DNA of 64,000 bases from Punica granatum (taxonomy: Eukaryota > Streptophyta > Magnoliopsida > Myrtales > Lythraceae). Of this stretch, positions 48,234 through 58,910 are shown one piece after another; position 1 is the stretch's first letter; the number at the start of each line of letters is the position of its first letter. The DNA is taken from assembly GCF_007655135.1 (NCBI RefSeq), contig NC_045130.1, positions 32,670,605 to 32,734,604 of the forward strand. The letters run 5' to 3'. The notes under the pieces were generated by a model. That model did no database searches, was not told the origin of the DNA, and worked only from the letters and a program-made list of their open reading frames with translations. The position numbers and the translations under genes were made by a program.

Positions 48234-49358
48234 CAGTGTTATCAGAACCGGACCGGATGATGAACCGAAAGGAATACAAGTTTATGGGTTTATAGGTCCA
48301 ACCGGGAGTTCGATAGGTCAGACCGCACGTTTAATTAAAATAAAATAAATAATTTTAAAAAATATCCACCCCAATTGCACACCTCAATCATCGTCATTCT
48401 TCTTCCTCAAAGTCTCCCCAAGGCTCTAAAGCCTTTGAGCTTCAAAATCGGCCTCTGAGCCTTGAAGCTTCGATTGAAGCCTCCAAGCCTCGAAATCGAA
48501 GCACAAAGCCTTCGATGAAGGCTCTACGCTTTGATGCGAGGTAGAGAGGAGCCTTCACCATCATTCTTCTTCCTCCTCTTCTCCCCTAGGCTCAGATTGA
48601 AGCCTCTAAGCTTCGAAATCAACCTCTGAGCCTTGAAGCTTCGATTGAAGCCTCCGAGCCTCGAAATCGAAGCATAAAGCCTTCGATGAAGGCTCTACGC
48701 TTTGATTCGAGGCAGCGAGGGGCCTTCACCGTCATTCTTCTTCCTCCTCTTCTCCCGAAGGCTCAGATTGAAGCCTCCGAGCATCAAAATCGGCCTTTGA
48801 GCCTTGAAGCTTCGATTGAAGCCTTTGAGCCTTGAAATCGAAGCACAAAGCCTTCGATGAAGGCTCTATGCTTTGATTCGAGGAATAAAGGCTTCGGTTA
48901 AAGCCTCTATACTTCGATCTCGAAGCTCGGAGTTTTCGTTCGAAGCTCCGTGCCTCGATTGGAAAGAGGTGACAAAGAAGAACAAGAAAAAATTAGGGCG
49001 TTGACGATGGCGTGAGAAGAACAGCGACAACAGTGGTAGACGATGGTGGTGGGTGGCTGTCGGCAGTGACGGTTGTGTCTGCTGGCGATGTGTGCAGGTG
49101 ATGGTGAATGGTGAATGGTGAATGGTGAAAGGTGAAGAGGGGGATGAAGATGAGGGCAGATTCGGGATTTAGGATTATCAACATAAAACCCATAGAACAG
49201 GCTAGTTCAATGGAATTTTGCTCAAAAATCGGTTGGTTCAATGGGACTGCCAGTTCAAATTTGCAATTTGGGTTTTTAAGCAGACTGGACCGGACATAGG
49301 GTCGATTTTCGGTCCGATCGGTCGAATCGGTCGGTTTGATCCAACTCTGATAACAATG
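48234..49358. mobile_element. hAT-like non-autonomous element with internal 171-bp tandem repeats
   Basis: Ends are CAGTGTTATCAGAACCGG and, reverse-complemented, CATTGTTATCAGAGTTGG, flanked by ATCAAAAT (48,226-48,233) and ATCAAAAC (49,359-49,366), an 8-bp target duplication with one mismatch. Inside, about 48,385-48,900, three copies of a 171-bp unit occur (CTTGAAGCTTCGATTGAAGC at 48,461, 48,632 and 48,803). No transposase is encoded. The small open frame at the right is not protein-like. Confidence 0.7.
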
Positions 49359-49366
49359 ATCAAAAC

Positions 49367-49471
49367 TACATATATAAATGTAGATACATAATTTGTTCCT
49401 GAATTAAATTAAAATGCTTTTATTTATAAGGCACATTATGCACAATCGTCTTTCTAGTATTTAAAATAGTA

Positions 49472-49503
<32 letters not shown>

Positions 49504-50527
49504 CATATGTATATTCTAAAAGTATCAAAAGGCTCCTGCCTTATCACCTCAGGCCCTCTCTTTCTTCTCTCTTTGCAAAAGCTAAGCCCCCAATAGTAAA
49601 ACCCTAGGACCCGACCTTTTTACCGGCACGTCTGGCACGGGCCGAGCGCGTCGGGCATCGATACCGCCACCAATGGAAAGCTGAGGTTGTCCTCTCCCTC
49701 CTGGCAATGGTGATTTCCTTCTTCCCTCTCCCTTCTCTTCTATTCTCCTCCCTTTTCCTCTTCTATAGAGTATGGAGGCGTAGTAGAAAGTGATGGCGAT
49801 GGTATCGTATCGGCTGACTTGTGGGGACCAAATCGCCTTCTCTTTGGTCGAATTTGGGGCTGAGATCGTTGTGGTTCCCTCTATTCCGGTTAGGCCCGAA
49901 GCTCCTCCATTATCGGGTTGTTCTCGTGGCTGAGAGTATTTCCTCCATGCCATCTTCGAAGTCTGCGCCCACGATCCGTGGTGGAGACTGTGTTGATGGA
50001 GTCTCAGAGGGCGTATGGGCCTCCCCCCTTCCTTTTCTACTTCTTTGCTAAGGTTCGTGCGGTGGTGGTCTCCTCTTCCCCTCCGATGGTCACGCCCTCT
50101 CCCTTTCCACTCAGATCTAGGATGGTGAGTGGGGTGCACATGGGGATAATGGTGAGACAGTCATGGTGGTGGCAACCTTGTACCCCGACTGGCCATGATC
50201 AGGCCAGACAGGCGGCCAGCGTCCCTGATCTGCATTGTACTAACCTGTACCGGTGGCGGCAACAATGGCACAGTGGCTACGACCTCCTCTGACCCAACCT
50301 CCCTGACTGATCGGCTTTTTCCCTATTCCCTCCGGGAACGGATTCTTATCTCGGCCTCCCCGTCTCCTTCCCATGATAGTATCCTTACCCACCACGACAC
50401 TTAATCGCGACAATAATAGTTCTACCTCCCGCATACAAAAATCGATCTTTTGTGGCTTTTGCTCCTTTTTGTTGGTTTTTGCAGATCTCAGCTCTTCTTC
50501 TATGGTCACAGGTCTGAAGCGATCAAG
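49367..50527. other. GC-richer region of unknown origin
   Basis: An (AT)n microsatellite is at about 49,471-49,496. From about 49,600 to 50,500 the composition is richer in GC. It holds overlapping open frames on both strands (185 codons minus at 49,582-50,139; 124 codons plus at 49,918-50,292), none of which resembles a known protein. The right end is cut by the small LTR element at 50,533. It could be the 5' part of an unrecognised transposon or a decayed gene. Confidence 0.35.
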
Positions 50528-50532
50528 GAGAC

Positions 50533-51112
50533 TGTTTGGTGTGTCTTGCATTAGCCACAATCTCAAAGACCATGTAAACGAGGAAGAAATCGAGAGAAAT
50601 ATTATTTCCTATATTTCGGGATATTTTGTAACCTCAGAATATGTTTAAAAGGATAAATATCTTTGAAGAAATATTATGATATCTTTAGAATATATGTTTC
50701 AGATATTATAAATAGGGTCTTGTACGGCTTGTAAAATAAGTCTCAATTGTTGTGAAACCTCGGCCTCTCAGGGGACATTTGAAAGAGCCTTGTATCATGG
50801 GGATAGTGGGGTGGATCTTCTTGGAGTTCTCTCGGGGAAATTTCTATGTAATACTAGGATATTAGAGTAAAAAAGTTGGAGAGAATTGAAAGATCGAGTT
50901 AGACTCTTCTTGGTGTGAGGTTTGTAACGGGAGATGGGATGAGAGTTATCTCTCAGGGCAGTAATTTCCGGTTCACTATTTAGTGAATTCTCTTACTTTG
51001 CGTCGTGGACATTTTCTCTTTCTTGTTGGAAGGGGTTTTACCACGTATATTCAGTGTTCGATCTTATTTTCTCTGTTATCTCATCTCGTGTTACATGCAT
51101 CTTGTTATAACA
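50533..51112 (+). repeat. 5' LTR of the 50.5-kb element
   Basis: 580 bp, TGTTTGG...ATAACA. TATA box ATTATAAATAGGG at about 50,707-50,719, followed by GTCTTGTAC, which is conserved in all four LTRs of this family. Confidence 0.85.
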
Positions 51113-51114
51113 AT

Positions 51115-51126
51115 TGGTATCAGAGC
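51115..51126 (+). other. Primer-binding site (initiator Met tRNA)
   Basis: TGGTATCAGAGC two bases after the LTR end, complementary to the 3' end of plant initiator-Met tRNA, the usual primer of Ty1/copia elements. Confidence 0.85.
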
Positions 51127-51485
51127 CCAAGTGCTGGAATTAGATCTTGAAGATGTTAGTTCCGAGATTTGAGGTTAAGAAGGTTGACGGATCGAGCGGC
51201 AGTAGATTGTGCAGAACGAGTTGAAGGTATTACTGGTGCAGTCTGGCCTTGATGGAGCACTAAGAGGAGAAGCCCCGACGGCTGTGGCACGAGTAATGAC
51301 AAATGAGGTGGAGCCCTTGGGAGTTGTAGTAGAGCAATAAGCGCATAGATGTGTTGAAGCGCGCTGAGTCGAATACGGTTCAAGGTGGAGACTCGGAGAC
51401 TCGTAGATCCAACAAAAGAAAAAGTTGTAACAGCGAGAAGATTGGTTGTTGTGATGCTAGCTAAATGCAAGTTGAGGTAAAGAAT

Positions 51486-52060
51486 TGTTGAGTATGTCTT
51501 ACATTAAACCGCAATTTCGAATACCTAGTAAATGAGGAAGAAATTAGAAGAAATATTATGTCCTATATTTCGAGATATCTTGTAATCTCAGAATATATTC
51601 AAAAAGGGGAAATATCCTTGGGGAGATATTATGATATCTTAAGGATATATCTTTTGGATATTATAAATGGGGTCTTATACGGCTTGTAAAATAAGCATTT
51701 GTTGCTGTGAAATCCTAACCCCTCGGGGGACTAGTTGAGAGAGTTTTGTATCACGGGGATAGTGATAGTGAATCCTTATGGAGTTATTTCGGAGAAATTT
51801 CTCTTTAACTCTAGGGTATTAGAGTGAGAAAGTTTGAGAAATCAAGCTAGACTCTTTTCGATATGAGGTTTGTAACGTGGGCTGGGAAGAGACATATATT
51901 TGAGGGTTGTAATCTTTGGTTCACTATCTAGTGGATTCTCTTGCTATGCACCGTGGACGTTTTCACCTTCTCATTGAGAAGGGTTTTACCATGCATATCC
52001 AGTGTCTGATCTTATTTTCTTTATTATGTCATCTCGCGTTACATGCATCTTATCACAATA
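51486..52060 (+). repeat. 3' LTR of the 50.5-kb element
   Basis: 575 bp, starting TGTTGAG. It ends CACAATA instead of CACAACA, so the terminal CA has mutated. Several tens of differences from the 5' LTR show this is an older insertion than the Ogre element. Confidence 0.85.
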
Positions 52061-52092
52061 GAGACTTTGGTCTTCCTTGGTTTGATCACTTA

Positions 52093-53087
52093 TAGTGTGT
52101 TTGGACGACCGAAAATAACATCGAATAGGATTTCTTAAATCCTTATCTTGTGTTTGGTGACATCTAGGATGAGAAATCGGGAAGGATTAAATGAGATTAC
52201 TCCTTAAGGCCCAAAGCCGGGGCAGGGGTAGGTTGGGCCCGAACTAGAATTGTGTTTATAGTAAAAAGACAAAAATGCTATGATTCAATTTTCCAAATCT
52301 GTCGTCAGAGGGAAGTCCCATTAGTGGGAGGGAGGTGTGGCTTTTGCCTGGCCACTAGCGCTCCAATTGAGCTCGCTTGCGACACCAAGTTCCGCCAGCA
52401 AGCTCGATCAAAGAGCTGGTGGTCTAAATAGAGCCCTAATAGTCAAGAGTCTCCCGGCGATAGAGAGCTTGCTGGGAGATAGTAGCTGGTGCTTGGTTCC
52501 GCCTACCAGCTCTAACATTGAGCACATCAGCGGTATATGGGACCGCTAGCGAGCTCAATCGAAGCCTTGGTGGCTGGGCTCGAGCCCCACCTCCCTCCTT
52601 CTGATCCCGATGGTTCGGCCATCTCTCTTTTTTTCTTTTTTTTCCCTCTTTTTTCAATTTTTCAAAAAAATATTTTGAGAAATTAAAAGAAAAAGAAAAG
52701 AAAAATAGGGACAAATCATACACATGTATTTTGGGTTTTAGGGACAAATCATACACGTGTTTGTCGGTCATCTCTTTTCTTTTTATTTTTCCCTTTTTCT
52801 TTTTTCAGTTTTTCTAAAAATATTTTAAGAAAATAAAAAAATAAAAACATGGACAAATCATACACAAGTATTATCCTTATTTTTATTTTTTTTCTTTTGC
52901 TCGGTGTGTTTTATCCTTAATGATGCATAATCAAATTGAGGGCATATCGGTCATTGTATGGCTATATCCAGTTGAGACATCCTAGTTTGCTCCAAATATA
53001 AGATTAAGATTAAAGTTATCCTTAAGATTAAAATCCTATCTTTTCGTCCCTCTATTTCCTATCCTATCCTGACATTCAAACGCGGCC
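52093..53087. mobile_element. Tourist/Harbinger-like non-autonomous element
   Basis: Bounded by TTA on both sides (52,090-52,092 and 53,088-53,090), the target duplication of PIF/Harbinger elements. Ends are TAGTGTGTTTGGACG and, reverse-complemented, GGCCGCGTTTGAATG, a weak inverted pair. Subterminal strings (AGGATTT, TCCTATCCTATCC) are partly inverted. No transposase. A GC-rich patch at 52,330-52,610 has no recognisable protein. Confidence 0.5.
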
Positions 53088-53090
53088 TTA

Positions 53091-56000
53091 GGGATTGGGT
53101 TGTTAAGGATTAGGTAGATCGATTTTGTTCGATGGCTGTGATTGTTTGTGGGATCTTGCACTCAAATATCAATCTCGGACACCCTAGCTACCCTGCTTCA
53201 TTATGGAGTAGAATTTTATAGTGGGTTTAGGATGTCCTCCTTCTCGATTATCATAAGGGTCCATGATGAAATACCGTTAACAAATAGTGGCAGGTGATAA
53301 CGGTTTCAAAATAGCAAACTACAATTGTATCAGCTCTCCGATTTTTTTTCCTATTGTAATTTGCTCGACAGATAAACCGTTTATTTCAACTCTTGTAATT
53401 TTCAATCAGACATTTTCTCCTTGTATCCGTTTTTGTTGGGATTCTTAAACGTTGACTAAACCCTTTCAGCAAAATGTATATGTATATTTATATATACGTT
53501 TAAGTTTTAAAAAAAAAAAGTTGGTGCGATATATATTTACTTATATTTATTTATATAAGCTTGTAATGCACATAAAGCATGTCTTCACTTTTAGCCTTCT
53601 GACTGCTGAAATTCCGCGCGCACCCCCATCACACCCCCACCAACTATATTTAATCTAATCTAATTTTTATCCCCCCTTCCGCAGAAAGAAAAAAGAAGGC
53701 TTGAGTTAGTCAAAGATCCGAACAATACGTGATGTCCCCTCCTTATTCAAGAGGACCCAATGAGCAACAGGGGGCTACTTCCACAGGAAAACTGTCAAAG
53801 TTCGTAAAATCACTAAACTCGGTGTTGCATACGCAACGATGTTGGCGTCATGGAAGATATCCAGTTTCGATCGTCCTTATCTCCCAGCACAGTTTCATGC
53901 AGTCAAGAGTGGTCGGGTTTCAGGAAGAGGTTCCGAATCGAGCTAACCTCGAATCAGCCTATAAAAGGGACAAGGGAAATTTGACTAGTGAGAATCTAAA
54001 CTTACGATCCTTGATTTTGAATCAAGAATGAGTGCACCTCTCTAAAATCTGAACCCCTTTCTCTAGGCATCGCGAGTTATTGGGCCAGATTCCGCTCTAT
54101 GGTGACCTTACTGGGCTCATAATTTGGCCCAAGATTAGGCACACGGCCTCGTTAATTAGGGCCTCAACCAACCACTCTCGCTTTTGGTCTCTCAGCCATC
54201 TTCTTTTATTCCTTATTCGGACTCAATTCTCCCAATAAATGATTTTCAATTCAGTTCATTTCAATTTGATCGTTGGAATGTATTTTTAAATAGATTAAAA
54301 TTCATAAATTAAGGTTGTTAGTTCCAAATGAATTGAATTTTAGCTAGATCTTGTTGATTTCGGCCCGATATGAAATCCAACTAAATCTTACATTTTTTAG
54401 AGAAACTAGTGTTACCGCATGTGCGTTGCACGTCATGTATTAATTATATATAATTCTCATATTAATTCAAGCATGTAATATAATATAAGTTACACATTTC
54501 GTATGGCACATTATACATACATGATTTATTTACTATGCATTTGTAATGTTTTGTTTAGTTAATTACCATATAATTGATATTGGTTGTAAATAGAAAAACG
54601 AATCTTAGGTGCGTCCTCATTTCTTAGTAGAACATGCTTGATTTTATATGCAACACAATTTTTTTTTCTTTTGAAAATAATCAATCTTAAGCTAGATTTT
54701 GAAATTGCCAGTGGTATTGGAAAATAATTATTTAATCAAAAGCAATATAACAACATAGTGGAGATCCCAGAACGAGTTTGTGTTTGTTTGGACTTAATTT
54801 TAAGTGCTGTAAATTTAGGATCTAAATAGAATAAATACTTAATTGATTAAGTAAAAAGTACTTGGTTGGGTGAAAAGTAAGATGATTGAAATTATATTTA
54901 GATAAATATCCACAACTTTAACTTCTTTTCACTTTTGCCCATATCTTATTTTATTTTTTTAAAATTAAATTTAAAAAATTAAAAAAAATCGGAATTGAGG
55001 GAGGGGCAGTGGTGGCCCTCGATTCCGGCCACCACCGTCGTAATTGAGGTCGTCGATGACCTCTCCTGAGCGGTGGTAGGCGAGATCAGGGCAACTCACT
55101 CGGAAAATTGAAGTTCGATACCCCGTCTCTATCTTCGATTTGAGAGGGGTCGAGCCTCGATTCCCGAGCAGCGGTGCCCTCGATCCTAGTCACCACTGCT
55201 TAGGTGAGGTCACCGGTAATCTCTGACGTCGCCCACGACCTCGATTATGGTGGTGGTAGCCGGAATAGGGGGACCATCGCCGCCCCTTGTGTTCGACCCA
55301 GCTTCATCCCCCTTCCCCCCCTCCCCTCTCTTACAGTCTGACTGATATATGAGAATGGGACCAAATTGCAACCGAAGTGAAACAGATTGTCTAGATTGAT
55401 AGTGTTGCATGGACTACAGAACGGGTATCAAAACATAATGAATGGTTTCCCTTTCTTTTTATGTTGTCGAAGGACGAAGCAAAACTATATTCAGCATTAT
55501 CAACGTAAATTGGTTTAAGCAATTTGACAGTTGTTCCTCTTAAATAAGTACTCGAGTTCAAGTATTATGAATGAAGAAAATTCACACTGGCAGAGTCTTA
55601 TCTTTTAATGGAACGAGTCAGACGACCCGACTTGACTGAATTAGTCGAGAATACCAGGGTATAAACCCAAAAAAAAAAATCCATCATTAGAAATGAACAT
55701 ATTGACATTGATCAGATAAAGGAAAGTTACCTACATAAAAATTCAAGTCCACTACAAGCAAGGACAAGGACATTTTAGAAATTCTTTAAAAAGAAAAATT
55801 AAGAGAGTAATAACAATAAAATTAATATCCCCAATTCTTCTTATTGCAAGAAAAAAGGGCCAACAATTTAAGATGCAATAGACTTGTTTTCCCTATTTGT
55901 AAAGTATCAAATTATTATTAGGAATTCAATTTGCACCAAGGGAAAGTAAGAAATAACCTTCGTGAAATATAACATAACTAATGATTAGCAATTTGGAGAA

Positions 56001-56184
56001 AGTAGTGCACCTACATTCAGTTGCTGGAGAAGTCTACCCTCAATATATAAATTGAATCGGGGCGATATACTCTCATAATTTAAAGGGCATGGACGGCATT
56101 GCCATAGGAATCCTTTTCTGAAATCTTTCTTCAACACAACTTCTAAAGTAAAGAAAAGGCAAAAGTATACAAAACATAATAGAA
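53091..56184. other. Intergenic DNA without a convincing gene
   Basis: A 100-codon frame at 53,729-54,031 (plus) matches nothing known to me. Near 54,406 the string GTTACCGCATGTGCGTTGCACG resembles a terminal sequence seen in many plant transposons, but no partner end was found. A GC-rich patch at 55,005-55,320 resembles those near 12.1 and 15.4 kb. The rest is AT-rich. Confidence 0.4.
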
Positions 56185-56192
56185 ATATTATA

Positions 56193-57031
56193 GGCTAAAT
56201 TGCACTGGTGGTCCAAAATATTTTATAAATATTTTATTATGGTTCAAAAAGTTTTTTTTGTTACATGATGGAACAAAATATTTCAAAATTGTTTCATAAT
56301 GATACAAACCGTCAATTGGCCCTAACGCCGTTAACATTTTGCTGACGTGGCTCGTCCTATGTGTCACTTTTGTTACGTGTGAAACCAATCATAGTGCGCC
56401 ACGTCATTTAAGAAAAAATACAATTTTAAAAAGTCCAAAAAAATACAAAAAATAATTAAAAAATACAAAAAAGAGTAAAATTTTGAAAAAATAAAAAAAT
56501 ATTTTAAAATTTTGAAAATTTGAAAATTATTATTTAAAAAATTTTAAAATTTTAATTTTTTTTAAATACAAAAGATAATAAAAATACAAAAAAGAGTAAA
56601 AATTATTTTTAAAAAAATTAAAATTTAAAAATCTTAAAAATTTTTAAAATAATTTTTTTATTTTTAAAAAAGAATTTTTTATTTTTAAAAATAATTTTAA
56701 ATAATTTTATAAAAATTTAAAATTCCTATTAAAACTTATTTTAAATTTTAAATTAAAAGTTTAATATTATTTTTAAAAGTTTTTAAAATTTAAAATTACT
56801 TTTAAAAGTTTTAAATTTTAGAATTATTTAAAATTTTTCGGTCACGTCAGCAAGGAGGTGACACGTAGTAGCCACGTCAGCGTTGGCTTGACGGCTTCAA
56901 GCTCGAGTTGATGGTTTGTACCATCATGAAAAAACTTTGAAACATTTTGTACCATCATGTAGCGAAAAAAACTTTTTGGACCATAATGAAACATTTGTAA
57001 AACATTTTGGACCACTAGTGCAATTTACCCT
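56193..57031. mobile_element. Long-TIR MULE-like MITE with AT-only core
   Basis: Flanked by the exact 8-bp repeat ATATTATA (56,185-56,192 and 57,032-57,039). The two ends are inverted copies for about 125 bp (GGCTAAATTGCACTGGTGG against the reverse-complemented GGGTAAATTGCACTAGTGG). TGACGTGG/CCACGTCA strings follow on both sides. The core (56,410-56,840) is almost purely A and T. It encodes nothing. Layout resembles the element at 18,874-19,394. Confidence 0.7.
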
Positions 57032-57039
57032 ATATTATA

Positions 57040-57772
57040 TAATCATCTCAACTAACATCCAAGCAAGACTTTCTGCACCATAGGGAACCAGACGGTATGT
57101 AAATTAGAACACCAAAAATAATAATAACTACAAAAACCAAACAAAAAGAAAACTTCTTTGCTCTTGCCTTCCATAAATTGCTCAAGAATGAGCACACCTG
57201 AGGAGTAAACGTTAGTACGTCCATTTGTTTCGATATCTCATGCCTGCATCAAATGCGTTGTTTAAATAAGATCCTAGTATAAAATATACAATATACCAGT
57301 CTCACTTCCTCGAAGCGTAGGATGGCAAAATTGAATTCTACCCACAACACTTTCACCTACTCCAAGTATAGGATATAGAGATAGAATTAGACATATACCA
57401 GTTCCATGATTTAGGACCCGGAAACCTACGTGGAATCTGCCTCGTAAATGTGGCTAAATAAAGAACAATTTCAGATTGGAAATTTATAGGATCGTAGGAC
57501 CATGCATAAATAATCATAAAGGCTTGCACATAAAAGATTAGGCACGATGATTTGCTTTCTACGGCCCCGTAAAGGAGAATGAGTCAGATAAGTGTAAGGA
57601 GAACATTTGCTAATCGCCACAAAGCTCAAATCCGCACTTTTGAGGAAGAACAAATCATGAGCGACTATATGAAGAAAGTGGGTGGGAGTGATCATGCTGG
57701 GCTAAAAACTTTTTTTTTTTGTCAAGAAAAAAAAATCAATGTGTTTTGGCCTAAAGCACTGATTGGCTGGTC
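57040..57772. other. Intergenic DNA, nothing recognised
   Basis: Short frames on both strands near 57,470-57,780 overlap each other and match nothing. No repeat is visible. Confidence 0.4.
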
Positions 57773-57780
57773 ACTTTAAT

Positions 57781-58361
57781 TAAGGGTGATCGGTTCCGGG
57801 TACCCTGTATTTTTCATAATACCCGGATCCTACCCTGTAAGAGACAGGTTTCAAGATTTTGGAACCGGACCCTACCCTGTTGAATCATGGAACCGGAACC
57901 TACCCGGAACCTGTATTATACCACAGGTTCCGGGTACCCTGTTGGAACCTGTAAAATTTTTTCTCTCGTTAAATAAAATCGAAAATATCACATACATAAT
58001 TAGTAATCACGCCAAATAGAATATCAACAAAATTTAGATTAATCCACAACAATGAAATAATAATATGTCTCATCAATCCATCAACAAAATTGAACATCAA
58101 TAATACAATCTCACACAACAAAGTGCGTCTGTTCTGATTCATTAAAGGATATAGTAACTTGGCTCTTTACTCTTTTTTTTTTAATAAATAACCGGTTCCG
58201 GGTACCCTGTAGGCAGGAACCGGAACCGGAACCGATTTTTACAGGTTCCTAATTTTAATACCTGGAACCTACCCTATTTTCAATACGAGCTATCCGGACC
58301 CTACCCGTTAGGGTAGGTTCCAACCGGTTCCGGGTATACCCGATACCGGTGCACACCCCTA
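57781..58361. mobile_element. hAT-like MITE, family A copy 2
   Basis: 581 bp, flanked by the exact 8-bp duplication ACTTTAAT (57,773-57,780 and 58,362-58,369). Ends TAAGGGTGATCGG and GTGCACACCCCTA. Clearly the same family as 15,920-16,495: both contain GAACCGGACCCTACCCTGTT and later AATAACCGGTT. No coding capacity. Confidence 0.85.
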
Positions 58362-58369
58362 ACTTTAAT

Positions 58370-58902
58370 CCTACTTCCAGTTATCAATGTGTTTCTCTAA
58401 AAAAAAACATAACGATTGACAACTTCACGTGATATATAAAATATATAGGAAGAATAAAGAAATGAAGAGATGAAAAACCTGATATAGTAACAAAGAGAAC
58501 GGGAAAGCAATCGTGTCATCACGTTCACTTTATATAATTTATTTACTTTTCTCAATACATATACAGAATGAATGAGATTAGCCCAAAATCAAATCTAGTT
58601 CGGGCTAATCAAAAAACAGATTGGATGTGGTGATGAGAAATGCACTCCCCCTCTCGATTTTTAAATTCCCTAATAATCACAAGAAAATAAAGGATCTGCT
58701 CACTTCTGAAGAATCTGGCTCTGCATTCTTTTGCTTTTACAAACTCTTTCTTCAATTTTCATTGCTCGCAATACGATATTTTTTGTGTGGACTCAATAAT
58801 TAATCAGGAGGAATCATATTTATAATTGATTATAGGACATTTGGATTAAATGAATAATAGGTAATATTGGCTCACGCTCAAATAATTCTATTCTATGTTC
58901 AC
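58370..58902. other. AT-rich spacer, nothing recognised
   Basis: About 530 bp between two hAT-like elements. No gene or repeat is visible. Confidence 0.45.
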
Positions 58903-58910
58903 TAAATAAT

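Larger units (their letters stand above)
50533..52060 (+). mobile_element. Complete small non-autonomous LTR element
   Basis: 1,528 bp with LTRs at 50,533-51,112 and 51,486-52,060 and an exact 5-bp target duplication GAGAC (50,528-50,532 and 52,061-52,065). The internal part is only 373 bp. It has an initiator-Met primer-binding site TGGTATCAGAGC (51,115-51,126) and a purine-rich tract before the second LTR (AAGTTGAGGTAAAGAAT). It encodes no Gag or Pol. LTR and internal wording match the element at 24,392-46,159, so the two belong to one TRIM/LARD-like family that must be mobilised by proteins of another, probably copia-type, element. Confidence 0.88.

Noticed and set aside
49582..50292. 185-codon minus and 124-codon plus frames as candidate genes
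   Set aside because: They overlap on opposite strands, have biased composition, and show no known motif.
53729..54031. 100-codon plus-strand frame
   Set aside because: No recognisable domain, no promoter or splice context, and AT-rich surroundings.
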